In this document: positions 15,901-23,874 of the stretch, one piece after another
How positions within the stretch are numbered: position 1 is the stretch's first letter
Layout: every line of letters begins with the position of its first letter
Origin: an uncultured Phycisphaerales bacterium
GTDB taxonomy: Bacteria; Planctomycetota; Phycisphaerae; Sedimentisphaerales; Anaerobacaceae
NCBI GenBank assembly: GCA_903857265.1
Contig: CAIODZ010000023.1
Span: 1 to 47,740, forward strand
Direction: 5' to 3'
Length of the DNA: 47,740 nucleotides
Translations under genes and position numbers: made by a program
Notes under the pieces: generated by a model
Seen by the model: the letters and a program-made list of their open reading frames with translations, nothing else
Told to the model about the DNA's origin: nothing
The model's database searches: none

Positions 15901-17549
15901 ATACGGTTCACGTAACATTCAAGATTTTGACCTACACCGTAACCGCTTCAGCAGGCGATAACGGAAGTATATCGCCGAACGGTGATATCACGAAAGATTA
16001 CGGCTCAAGCCAGCAATTCACGGCCTTACCCAATACCGGCTATGAAGTCAACGAGTGGACTGTGGACGGCAACAGCGTCCAGTCAGGCGGAACTACTTAT
16101 ACATTGAGCAACATCACAGCCGCCCATACGGTTCACGTAACATTCAAGATTTTGACCTACACCGTAACCGCTTCAGCGGGCGCCAACGGAAGCATTTCGC
16201 CGAACGGCGATATCACGAAAGATTACGGCTCAAGCCAGCAATTCGCGGCCTTACCCAATACCGGCTATGAAGTCAATGAGTGGACTGTTGACGGCAATAG
16301 CGTCCAGTCAGGCGGAACCACTTATACATTGAGCAATATCACAGCCGCCCATACGGTTCACGTAACATTCAAGATTTTGACCTACACCGTAACCGCTTCA
16401 GCAGGCGATAACGGAAGTATATCGCCGAACGGCGATATCACGAAAGATTACGATTCAAGCCAGCAGTTCACGGCCTTACCCAATACCGGCTATGAAGTCA
16501 ATGAGTGGACTGTGGATGGCAACAGCGTCCAGTCGGGCAGCACCACTTATACGCTATCTGATATTACGGCCCCCCATACGGTTGCTGTGACATTCAGACA
16601 GATTATCCTGTCCATTTCAGGTTACGTAGTCGAATTGGACGGCAACACGCCGGTTGCGGACGTACTGATACAGAGTGATGATAACGACATCAATTTCGTG
16701 ACTGACGCCAACGGCTATTACAAACTTTTGGTGAATTACGGCTGGTCAGGCATGGTTACGCCCCAAAAGGAAGGATACGTTTTTGAGCCGAACAGTTTGC
16801 CATACGCCGATGTGAATAATGATTATAACGATGTGAATTATACGGCCACGCTGACAACCTTTAAAATCGCGGGCTACGTGCTTGAGCCGAACCTTGTAAC
16901 GCCCATAAGCGACGTTAATGTTTCCGCTGAGAACGGCGGAGGAGTGTGGACGAGCAGGTACGGCGGAGGGGCGACGATTGCGGACACGAACGGTTACTAT
17001 GAAGTCATTGTGGATTACAACTGGTCGGGCGTGGTTGTGCCGACGAAATACGCATACGCCTTTGAGCCGAACGGCAAATATTATGCGGACGTCAATCAGG
17101 ATTATGTCGCAGGGCAGGATTACACGGGGATTTTGCTGACGTTTAGAATAATAGGTCACATACAGAACGAATGTAATGTGCCGACAGAAGGGGTGGCGGT
17201 CGATGCCGATAACGGCGGAGGCAGCGCGGTTACGGATGCCAACGGCTTTTACGAGGTCTGGGTTGATTACGGGTGGTCCGGCGAGGTAACGCCGGGCAGG
17301 AAACATTACACGTTTGAGCCGAACTGGATTAGTTACTTCGATGTGCTTGCTGATTTGGCAGACCAGAATTACATTGCCTTCAACATTTACGACCTCGACT
17401 GCGATGGCGATATCGGACTGGGCGATTTGACCTTGTTTGCGGGCGACTGGCTTATGACAGGTCCCGGGATTGCTACCGATTTCAACGCGGATGAGTTCGT
17501 GGATTTTATCGATTTTGCCTATTTCGCCGCCGTCTGGCAGGAAAAGTAG
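12903..17549 (+). CDS. secreted subtilisin-like protease with repeats and dockerin
   Basis: A 1548-residue exported serine protease of family S8. GGGGAAGGA precedes the ATG. The hydrophobic signal core follows an unusually long, basic N-region (core about 43-60, ending VAAQA). The catalytic triad is Asp228 (VDTGIDASHPDF), His262 (HGSHVAG) and Ser572 (GTSMASPFAAGAA), with the oxyanion Asn in VVVAAGNDGG. About 120 residues are inserted between the His region and FRGVAPGC. After a jelly-roll-like pre-peptidase C-terminal domain (about 680-770) come two related beta repeats (about 775-935), four near-identical 75-residue repeats (about 936-1235), three carboxypeptidase-regulatory-like domains (about 1240-1490) and a C-terminal dockerin (DLDCDGDIGLGDLTLFAGDW, DFNADEFVDFIDFAYFA). 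It is probably cell-surface bound and calcium dependent. Confidence 0.92.
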   Translation: MAVIGAINLQHRASRNRSGEVAGNRFSPVRNPGEQNDHRRRFLSWAFLFIAILWAVAAQAKITPPHSRPAVRPLISDTYSNDLNRNKIDDELESRISTTTARLKSAVTSKDIEETEMLLAGGVEVELVFNDQVTQQQIDDFLGRGGEISYVYKAVSYGWNGRIALKDVNAIPSLMGTTLVLVQEAKPLILNLDVATRNGRVRPVWAAGFAGNPSGFDGSSTITIATVDTGIDASHPDFAGRQVYWHDFSSDGAGSPVDIVQHGSHVAGIAFGTGAASGSGTGTLYYTDSGDLTGVASGSFYPFTIGLPATSLTYSSTARWIGGGSTTLYQVYHTTGVSGGWTAFSSASGSSPLTVTTTFTGSTSREYSTALVQNTGKTVKQFVITNSVTNYPGVGDGFNKFRGVAPGCNWAVAKVFTNSGSGYSTWMSAALDDLTANRITNNIKVINMSVGINGNPGIDTTLRSKVNTAVNNGIIVVVAAGNDGGTSQVDDPGRAAMAITVAAGNDNDQLTSYTSTGFSSPGSGEDYKPDIMAPGGSAFYYTDILSVDSGSGDGSAFADQQSNDYTSMQGTSMASPFAAGAAALVIDALQQQGITWDFYSNQHARYVKMVLCATASETNIGREGGSYNPTLQRAGGGPSGFPAGKDQYEGYGILNPDAAVEAVTLTYTLGSSASDTLGPSASDRRVWARKISLQQGVQVAATLTVPSGGDFDLYLYSNTPSSTGTPTILAASTNAGTGLNESISYTPAADTDALLVVKRVSGSGTFVLTTQAPLMWTLTVTTSADGMVTTPGIGDFNYTDGNVAALIASANANYHFVNWTGSAVTAGKVADPNSPATTVTMNGNYTVQANFAIDQKSLTTSTTTGGTITTPGIGTYSYDYGANASIIASATTAYHFVDWTGSAVTAGKVADANSAGTTVTMDANYTVQANFGIIQFIIHASAGTNGSISPNGDITKDYGSSQQFAALPNTGYEVNEWTVDGNSVQSGGTTYTLSDITATHTVHVTFKILTYTVTASAGDNGSISPNGDITKDYGSSQQFTALPNTGYEVNEWTVDGNSVQSGGTTYTLSNITAAHTVHVTFKILTYTVTASAGANGSISPNGDITKDYGSSQQFAALPNTGYEVNEWTVDGNSVQSGGTTYTLSNITAAHTVHVTFKILTYTVTASAGDNGSISPNGDITKDYDSSQQFTALPNTGYEVNEWTVDGNSVQSGSTTYTLSDITAPHTVAVTFRQIILSISGYVVELDGNTPVADVLIQSDDNDINFVTDANGYYKLLVNYGWSGMVTPQKEGYVFEPNSLPYADVNNDYNDVNYTATLTTFKIAGYVLEPNLVTPISDVNVSAENGGGVWTSRYGGGATIADTNGYYEVIVDYNWSGVVVPTKYAYAFEPNGKYYADVNQDYVAGQDYTGILLTFRIIGHIQNECNVPTEGVAVDADNGGGSAVTDANGFYEVWVDYGWSGEVTPGRKHYTFEPNWISYFDVLADLADQNYIAFNIYDLDCDGDIGLGDLTLFAGDWLMTGPGIATDFNADEFVDFIDFAYFAAVWQEK
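15706..16605 (+). repeat. four tandem 225-bp repeats inside the subtilase gene
   Basis: Phrase CCTACACCGTAACCGCTTCA recurs at 15931, 16156 and 16381, an exact 225-base period, with a first, more divergent unit starting near 15706. Units encode SAGxNGSISPNGDITKDYG and NTGYEVNEWTVDGNSVQSG. DNA identity between units is very high, with few silent changes, so they were recently amplified or homogenised. Confidence 0.92.
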
Positions 17550-17777
17550 ACAATAGCTTACGGTAGAGACCACAAATTGCCCAAATTATCTTTTGTGTAA
17601 TTCGGTAAAAAACACTCAACCTTTTGTTTGCTTTCAGAGCCATAAATTAGTAGATGTTGTTGTATTCGTTATCGGTTTTATGAGGAGAATCCGTTTTTGC
17701 CGTAAAAACGCACCTGAAAACACACTAACACACTTAATTTCTCGTCCCGAGCAGGGTCGAGGGAAGGAGGAGCGAAA

Positions 17778-20700
17778 ATGTCCGCAAAAAAGTATTTCTT
17801 AATTTCATCACTAATTATCATCATCACAAGCATTTGCGGCCCAGCAATGGCCGCAACGCAAGCCCAAATTAACGGGGCGATCAATAATGGTGTCGCCTGG
17901 CTTGTGACTCAACAGGACCCAACGGGATATTGGCATGGCGATTCGGAAGATGGAGATTTCCCCGCTGCGGGAACCGGTCTCGCCCTGATTAAACTGGAAG
18001 AGAGGGCGTTCGAATTGGGATATAATACGCCATTCGACCCCTGCTATCCCTATAAACAGAACGTGGAAAAAGGATTAGCATATCTGTTCAGTCAGATGAG
18101 TATCATACATATTTCCCCTCAACCGGCGGGTAATCCTGATACTAATGGGGATGGTAATGGGGTATACGTAAATCAGTTCCCAACGTATGAAACGGGAATT
18201 GCAATGATGGCCATCGCGGCCAGCCGGACTCCAAACAGGGAAGTTAATTCACCTGGTTCGCCCGTAAATGGCTGGACTTACAAGAAAGTTTTGCAAAATA
18301 TGGTTGACTATATGGCCTTCGGTCAGTGCGATAGTGATAATGGACGAGGTGGTTGGACCTATTCCTATTACAATAATAGCGGTGGTTCCTCGGACAACTC
18401 AAATTCTGGTTATGCAGTTTCCGGGTTAGGTTATGCGGCGGCGCCACGTTATGGTTTCAACTGTGCCATTCCACAGTTCGTAAAAGACGAACTGAAAATT
18501 TGGATCGATCATATTCAAACCCACGGAAATTCTGGTAATGGCGGCGGCTCTGGGTACTCATGCAAAGGCGATTGGGTCAATATCCTTAAGACCGGGAATC
18601 TCATTTTTCAAATGACATTTGCCGGAATATCTTTGGATGCCCCGAATATGCAGCGGGCCTTGGCGTACATCGGGCGCAATTGGAATGACTCATCTCAAGA
18701 CCCCGGCTGGGGTAATGGTAGCACTCCCAACTGCCAGGCAATGTATTGCACTGCCGAGGGGTTGTGGTACAGCGGTATTAACACAATAACGGTCAATGGC
18801 AGCGGAAGGGACTGGTATGCCGATTTCGCCGATGCGATTGTAAATGCCCAGCAAAGTGGTGGTTATTGGACTAACGACCCTATGGGTGGTAACGTGCTAG
18901 CCACCGAGTGGGCCTTACTGACTCTGGAAATGACGACTTCAGGACCGCTGCCACCGCCGAGTCTTGAGTTAACAAAGGTCGATGATGTCAACTATGGTAA
19001 CTGTGTTGGCCCCGGCGACAACATAACTTATAGTATCTGCTATGCTGCTAATGGTTACGGTGATACTAACGTTATGATTACCGATTACCTGCCGAATGAA
19101 GTGAATTATATTTCATCTGTTCCCGCTGGAACCTATAACAATGATACTAACACGGTTACCTGGAACATAAATTTTCCGTCGGATGCCTGCGGCTGTGTCG
19201 AATTGACAGTTCAGGTTAAACACGATGCCATACAAGGCAGCACAATCACGAATTATTGTGAGTTAAAAGGCGACTGTGTTGATATAAACGCCCACGACAC
19301 CATTTCTGTGTGTCATCCGATTTACGTGGATGCAGAAGCAAATGGTTCCAATAACGGAACTTCATGGCAGAATGCTTACAAATACCTGCAGGATGCCCTC
19401 AAGACAGCAAAGGACTTTAACTGTAATGAAATACTCGTAGCACAGGGAATTTATTGGCCCGACATCAACTCCGCACATCCCAATGGCACGGGCAACAGGG
19501 AAGCAACATTCCAGCTTCTAAATGGTGTTGCTATTTATGGCGGTTTCCCAACGGGCGGAGGGGCGTGGCAAGGCCGTAAGCCGACTGTTTATGAAACCAT
19601 CCTCAGCGGCGACCTTTTTAGCAATGACCGCCAAGTCGCCGAACCCTGCGATTTACTTAACGACCCCAACCGTGCCGACAATAGCTATCACGTTGTGACA
19701 GGAAGCGACACAAACGAAACGGCTGTCTTAGATGGCTTTACAATCACAGGCGGCAACGCCAATGGTGATTCTTCTTACAACTCCGGCGGTGGAATGTACA
19801 ACAATTCCGGCAACCCGACCGTGAGAAACTGCAAATTCATAAGGAACACAGCGCAATCAGGCGGCGGAATGTACAGCGGAATGTACACGGTATGCTACGA
19901 TGCCGATACAATGGTGATAAACTGCACATTCATTGAAAACTTAGCATACGGCGAATACGGCGGCCGTGGGGGCGGGATTTACGGCAGTAACCTGATTGTG
20001 ACAAATTGTACTTTTGTTGGAAACGGCGCTGATTATGGCGGTGGAATATTCGCAGACGGCTATAATGTATCAATAGAAGTGACAAACTGCACATTCATTG
20101 AAAACTTAGCATACAGTTATTACGGTGGCCAAGGGGGCGGGATTTACAATTCCTCATATATCGCAATGGTGACAAACTGCGTGTTCAATCGAAATTCGGC
20201 ATCCGGAGGTAATTACTGCTATGACGACGGTTACTGCGATTACTACAGCGGTTACGGCGGTGGTATATTCAACAGCGGCAACCTGACTGTGACAAACTGC
20301 ACTTTCAACGAAAACTTGGCACTCAGAGGTTCCGGGGGGGGAATATCCATCAGGTATCCCGGCTTCGTGACAGTGACGAACAGTATCCTGTGGGACAACG
20401 AGGGCGGGCAAATAGATGATTTCTACGACACATCAGTTACCTACAGCGATATCCAGGGTGGCTGGGAAGGCGTCGGCAATATCTACAAGTATCCTATGTT
20501 TGAGGCGGATGGCTATCACCTGAAGATGTGTTCGCCTTGCGTCGATGCCGGGACGAATACGCCTGCCGGCGGCCTGTTACCAACGGATATTGACGGTGAA
20601 GACCGAATAATGAGTGGCCAATGTGCCGCCGGCGGAGCCATCGTCGATATGGGCGCTGATGAGTATTTGCCTGATTGTAATGCCCTGTTATATGCGCATT

Positions 20701-21743
20701 GTCGCAAGCCGGCGTGTAATGCGATTGCTGCTTTATACGTTAGTGAAGCGCCGGATGTTAATCTCCAATGGAGTCCGGGGCGTCTTGCAACCAGCCACGA
20801 CGTTTATTTCGGCACGGATTATAGCGGGGTATATAATGCAACCACAGCAACGCCAATCATCTATAAAGGCAGACAAAGTGCGACAAGTTATTTGGCCACA
20901 GGCCTTTCAGCAGGCAATACTTACTGGTGGCGAATCGATGAGGTCAACGACACCAATATCTGGCGAGGCCATACTTATTCCTTCAGAACCGGCCTTTTCA
21001 TCGACGATTTCGAGCGTTACAGCGATACAAATGATATGAACGCCAACTGGAGAACGGGCCATTCAACCACTTGCAACAGCGAATCATCACCAAGATTTCC
21101 GCATGGAGTGTTAACCTACGTAATCGATGGCGATGGGAAACACTGTAATTTCTACTATGACAACATCGGCGGCAACAACCCGTTCTCAGAAGTAAACCGC
21201 CCCTACATCGGCGGCACGGTATTCACTAACGGCAACGAACCTAATATGCTTGTTGTTTCCTTTAAGGGCGCAATCAACAACTCCGCAGACCCGTGTTACG
21301 ACAGGATGTATGTAGCTCTTGAAGATACAGCGGGCAATATCGGCGTGAAGTATAATCCGGACCCCAATGCCGCACTGGTAACTGCTTGGACACAATGGTA
21401 TATCCCTCTCAATGACGGCGACTTGGCCTCGGTTAACAAAGCAGCAGTGAGCCGTTTCTTCCTCGGCTTTGGTAAGCGTTGTACTACCGACTGTTATGGC
21501 ACCACCGGCGACGGCAACGTGATGTTTGACAACATCCGGCTGGAGCCGCCATATACGCCGCAAAGCAGGCAATTAACCGCTGATTTCACCTGCGACTGCA
21601 TAGTCAACTTCGCAGATTTTGCAATAATGGCACAGGAGTGGCTGACCAAAGGTATAAAAGCAAATATCTACCCGATTGGTAATCCGGATAATATCGTGGA
21701 CATACTGGATTTGGCGGAGCTGGCGGAGGAGTGGCTTGAATAG
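17778..21743 (+). CDS. giant secreted toroid / DUF11 / beta-helix / dockerin protein
   Basis: A 1321-residue exported multidomain protein. GGAAGGAGG precedes the ATG and a clean signal peptide ends at GPAMA (about residue 25). Residues about 30-390 resemble the alpha/alpha toroid of squalene cyclases, prenyltransferases and transcobalamin-like proteins (NGVAWLVTQQDPTGYWHGD, later AIVNAQQSGGYWTNDP). Residues 396-510 are a DUF11 domain (LELTKVDDVNYGN). Residues 515-960 are a right-handed beta-helix starting IYVDAEANGSNNGTSWQNA and containing NCTFIENLAY rungs. Then a fibronectin-like domain (about 975-1070), a concanavalin-like domain starting FIDDFERYSDTND, and a C-terminal dockerin (ADFTCDCIVNFADFAIMAQEWL). 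It ends 120 bases before the cobalamin riboswitch. Enzyme activity is not evident; ligand or polymer binding is more likely. Confidence 0.85.
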   Translation: MSAKKYFLISSLIIIITSICGPAMAATQAQINGAINNGVAWLVTQQDPTGYWHGDSEDGDFPAAGTGLALIKLEERAFELGYNTPFDPCYPYKQNVEKGLAYLFSQMSIIHISPQPAGNPDTNGDGNGVYVNQFPTYETGIAMMAIAASRTPNREVNSPGSPVNGWTYKKVLQNMVDYMAFGQCDSDNGRGGWTYSYYNNSGGSSDNSNSGYAVSGLGYAAAPRYGFNCAIPQFVKDELKIWIDHIQTHGNSGNGGGSGYSCKGDWVNILKTGNLIFQMTFAGISLDAPNMQRALAYIGRNWNDSSQDPGWGNGSTPNCQAMYCTAEGLWYSGINTITVNGSGRDWYADFADAIVNAQQSGGYWTNDPMGGNVLATEWALLTLEMTTSGPLPPPSLELTKVDDVNYGNCVGPGDNITYSICYAANGYGDTNVMITDYLPNEVNYISSVPAGTYNNDTNTVTWNINFPSDACGCVELTVQVKHDAIQGSTITNYCELKGDCVDINAHDTISVCHPIYVDAEANGSNNGTSWQNAYKYLQDALKTAKDFNCNEILVAQGIYWPDINSAHPNGTGNREATFQLLNGVAIYGGFPTGGGAWQGRKPTVYETILSGDLFSNDRQVAEPCDLLNDPNRADNSYHVVTGSDTNETAVLDGFTITGGNANGDSSYNSGGGMYNNSGNPTVRNCKFIRNTAQSGGGMYSGMYTVCYDADTMVINCTFIENLAYGEYGGRGGGIYGSNLIVTNCTFVGNGADYGGGIFADGYNVSIEVTNCTFIENLAYSYYGGQGGGIYNSSYIAMVTNCVFNRNSASGGNYCYDDGYCDYYSGYGGGIFNSGNLTVTNCTFNENLALRGSGGGISIRYPGFVTVTNSILWDNEGGQIDDFYDTSVTYSDIQGGWEGVGNIYKYPMFEADGYHLKMCSPCVDAGTNTPAGGLLPTDIDGEDRIMSGQCAAGGAIVDMGADEYLPDCNALLYAHCRKPACNAIAALYVSEAPDVNLQWSPGRLATSHDVYFGTDYSGVYNATTATPIIYKGRQSATSYLATGLSAGNTYWWRIDEVNDTNIWRGHTYSFRTGLFIDDFERYSDTNDMNANWRTGHSTTCNSESSPRFPHGVLTYVIDGDGKHCNFYYDNIGGNNPFSEVNRPYIGGTVFTNGNEPNMLVVSFKGAINNSADPCYDRMYVALEDTAGNIGVKYNPDPNAALVTAWTQWYIPLNDGDLASVNKAAVSRFFLGFGKRCTTDCYGTTGDGNVMFDNIRLEPPYTPQSRQLTADFTCDCIVNFADFAIMAQEWLTKGIKANIYPIGNPDNIVDILDLAELAEEWLE
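19912..20150 (+). repeat. duplicated beta-helix rungs
   Basis: About 70 bases around AACTGCACATTCATTGAAAA and GGGGGCGGGATTTAC occur twice, near 19912-19981 and 20083-20150, encoding NCTFIENLAYxxxYGGxGGGIY. It is a coding repeat of beta-helix turns within the 1321-residue protein. Confidence 0.75.
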
Positions 21744-21865
21744 TGGTGATTTGGAGATGCAATTTTGGTGAAAAAGCGAAAAAATTTAAATTTTTTTGTT
21801 GCAGGTTTTGTGATTGAGCGGTAGAAGATGGTTGTAACAGTTCTTTGGAAAAGAAATATGGTAAT

Positions 21866-22059
21866 CACAGGTCTCAAGGCGAAAGCTTTGAGATAAACAA
21901 ATGGGAACTCGGTTGAAAGCCGAGACCGACCCGCGGCTGTAAGCGTCTGTTCCGATAATGAATCGGAAATCCGAAAGGCATATATCCACTGTTTCGCACT
22001 AATGTGCGGGGTGGGAAGGAGCTTTTAAGGTAGGACGCAAGTCAGAAAACCTGCCTGTG
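21866..22059 (+). promoter_or_regulatory. cobalamin (B12) riboswitch
   Basis: Closing stem CACAGG (21866-21871) with CCTGTG (22054-22059). Hairpin TCTCAAGGC-GAAA-GCTTTGAGA (21872-21893). Then the conserved core: AAACAAATGGGAA, stem CTCGG-TTGAAAG-CCGAG, ACCGACCCGCGGCTGTAAGCG (matches the family's GCaGCCCCCGCnACUGUaA block), CCACTG and GGTGGGAAGG as the P6 region, and GCAAGTCAGAAAACCTGCCTG (matches the GAAGCCAGgAgACCUGCCU box). All landmarks are in the right order and spacing, so the call is firm. It lies upstream of three genes for exported proteins on the same strand. Confidence 0.94.
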
Positions 22060-22148
22060 GTGAAGTTGTTAATGGAGTTCTCGCGGAATGGAACCCTGAG
22101 CTGATGTGCTATGGCGCAGTTTTTGCGCTTTGCTTTTTAGTTTATTGA

Positions 22149-22186
22149 GCCGTCGTTCCTTTCGCGGGGACGACGGCTTTTTATTT
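22149..22186 (+). terminator. terminator below the cobalamin riboswitch
   Basis: Eight-pair stem GCCGTCGT (22149-22156) and ACGACGGC (22170-22177) followed by TTTTTATTTT. It sits 90 bases after the aptamer and 125 bases before the next start codon, so it is the likely expression platform: B12 bound, transcription stops. A smaller hairpin GCGCA/TGCGC (22114-22128), followed by TTTGCTTTTT, lies between and could be a second stop or an antiterminator part. From 22187 to 22311 I see only the ribosome site of the next gene. Confidence 0.85.
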
Positions 22187-22311
22187 TGCGCTAGTTTCGA
22201 GTTGGCGCGTGAAAGGAGGTGCAAAGGCAACAGGAGTTACCGGGTTTGGAATGTGACGGAGAGGGGTAACAGTTACAAGAAAAAGTTTATTAGGGTTTCG
22301 GAGAAGGGAAA

Positions 22312-22863
22312 ATGGCTTCGATGAGAGTGATGAGAGGTTTGTGTGTGGTTTTATTATTTGCAATTACTGCGAGGGTTAATGCCGTGACCTACACTGGTAG
22401 CGTGGAATACACTGCTGGAAGCGGAAGTAATCAGGCGACCATAGCTATTGACTTTGATTTTGGTAATAGCTTTTTATTCAACTACCAATGGGACGGCGAC
22501 GCAACGGGCTGGGACGCTCTGGCCGCAATTGATGCGGCTGGTGCGCTGAACGTTTATGCGCCGTGGGGAGTGTTCGTCAATGATTTTGACTACCCGGGTG
22601 GTTCAGAATACGACTACGGCGCAGGAACTAATACCGGCTGGGCATACTATGTTGGCGACAATGAAAACTGGAAATACAGCGACTTAGGTGTTTCTTCCCG
22701 TTCGTTGAAAAATGGTGACTGGGATAGTTGGGTCTGGACTAACTATTCCCAAGACTGGATGACCGTGTATCGGGCACCAGGCGGACAGCCCATTCCGGAA
22801 CCCTGCACTTTGACAATTTTAGCGATTGGCGGACTGCTTATTGGAAAGCGAAAAGAGAAATAA
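22312..22863 (+). CDS. PEP-CTERM exported protein under B12 riboswitch control
   Basis: A 183-residue exported protein, first gene after the riboswitch. GGAGAAGGG precedes the ATG. Signal peptide about 1-25 (VMRGLCVVLLFAITARVNA). The mature domain is rich in Trp, Asp and Tyr, with GWDALAAIDAAGALNV, WAYYVGDNENWKYSDLGVSSRSL and NGDWDSWVWTNYS. The C-terminus is a PEP-CTERM signal: PEPCTL, a hydrophobic helix (TILAIGGLLIG) and the basic tail KRKEK, recognised by an exosortase for surface attachment. The pattern W-x-Y-x(3)-G-x(2)-S-R-x-L-x-x-G-x-x-D-x-W recalls small surface proteins I remember from cobalamin and cobalt loci in Actinobacteria; that link is recollection, not a search. A role in capturing corrinoids at the surface is inferred from the riboswitch. 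Confidence 0.85.
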   Translation: MASMRVMRGLCVVLLFAITARVNAVTYTGSVEYTAGSGSNQATIAIDFDFGNSFLFNYQWDGDATGWDALAAIDAAGALNVYAPWGVFVNDFDYPGGSEYDYGAGTNTGWAYYVGDNENWKYSDLGVSSRSLKNGDWDSWVWTNYSQDWMTVYRAPGGQPIPEPCTLTILAIGGLLIGKRKEK

Positions 22864-22867
22864 TGAT

Positions 22868-23857
22868 ATGGCCGCCTCAGTTAATACTAAACTTGTTTGC
22901 TTTTTAATCATTCTTGCGGCAACCTCCGTGGCATTGGGGATTTCTGACTTTGCCAGCGACTTGGTCAGTTACGGCGGCAGTTTTGGCCCGTCACCCTACA
23001 ATGACCCCTGCGCAGTGCTTGGTAAACCATCGACAGTGTGTAAAAACCTCGGCAGGCCGGAACCCAATTTCAGGGTTAAGCTGGTTGAGTCGGCTTATTA
23101 CGTTGACCTTAACAATAAAAAGGTAGTAACCACACTTAATCCCGACGCGAATATAGTTGTCAAATTTGACCATAAGGTAGTTGACTACCCCGGAAATCTT
23201 TACGGAATAGACCTCATCGTATTCGGCAACTCCTGGTTTGGCGGCCCCGGCAATGTCAACGACAGCACGAATATGAATACCTATATGCTAACAAATGGCG
23301 GTCAGTTCGAACGGATAGAAGTTTCGGTAAGCCAGGACGGCAACAATTGGCATTATTTCTCAAACGGTCCATACGCGGATGATTTATTCCCGACGCAGGC
23401 GTATAAATGGGACAGACAAAACGCTCGCTGGACGGACAGGGAAATGGATTTTACAAAGCCGGTTAACCCAAATCTCGATTACAGCAACTTTGTGAATATT
23501 TCGGCGGCGGATGCTATTGATTTATATGACGGCTCGGGCGGAGGAACGGGATACGACTTGCAGAACCTGACCGACTACAATGATCTCGCGATTGACCCCA
23601 ATACCGGCTACAGGTGGATTCAATACGTCAAAGTCATAGGCGCTGCTGAAAGCCAAGGGGAAGTTGATGCGATATCAGACGTGGCCGCATGTGGAGACCC
23701 GACACATCCTTGTCCGGCCGGCGATATTAACAAGGATTGCAGGGTCGATTTTTTTGATTTTGCGATACTGGCGCAGGATTGGCTGGCGGGAACTGGTTGG
23801 GATGATGTGGAGACGCTGGCCGGTAACTGGTTAGTTTGCACTTATAACTGTGATTGA
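22868..23857 (+). CDS. dockerin-bearing surface protein in the B12-regulated operon
   Basis: A 329-residue exported protein. I use the ATG at 22868, five bases after the preceding stop, because it gives a good signal peptide ([17 protein letters not shown]); an ATG 42 bases earlier would overlap the previous gene. The main domain begins [16 protein letters not shown], continues [17 protein letters not shown] and has [29 protein letters not shown] and [17 protein letters not shown] (cited in pieces). This is the beta-sandwich surface-protein pattern (VLGpP, DfiVFgN, VSvDGxxW) that I recall from B12-riboswitch loci of Bacteroidetes and others. The C-terminus is a dockerin ([20 protein letters not shown]). 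Translational coupling to the PEP-CTERM gene is likely. Extracellular corrinoid binding is an inference. Confidence 0.85.
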   Translation: MAASVNTKLVCFLIILAATSVALGISDFASDLVSYGGSFGPSPYNDPCAVLGKPSTVCKNLGRPEPNFRVKLVESAYYVDLNNKKVVTTLNPDANIVVKFDHKVVDYPGNLYGIDLIVFGNSWFGGPGNVNDSTNMNTYMLTNGGQFERIEVSVSQDGNNWHYFSNGPYADDLFPTQAYKWDRQNARWTDREMDFTKPVNPNLDYSNFVNISAADAIDLYDGSGGGTGYDLQNLTDYNDLAIDPNTGYRWIQYVKVIGAAESQGEVDAISDVAACGDPTHPCPAGDINKDCRVDFFDFAILAQDWLAGTGWDDVETLAGNWLVCTYNCD

Positions 23858-23874
23858 GAGTTGCGAGAGCGTTA

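Noticed and set aside
16746..17573. 275-codon minus-strand frame in the 3' part of the protease gene
   Set aside because: Antisense to recognisable carboxypeptidase-like repeats and the dockerin; its repetitiveness just mirrors those repeats.
22106..22324. 72-codon frame between the riboswitch and the PEP-CTERM gene
   Set aside because: It starts inside the riboswitch expression platform and crosses the terminator; composition is not protein-like.
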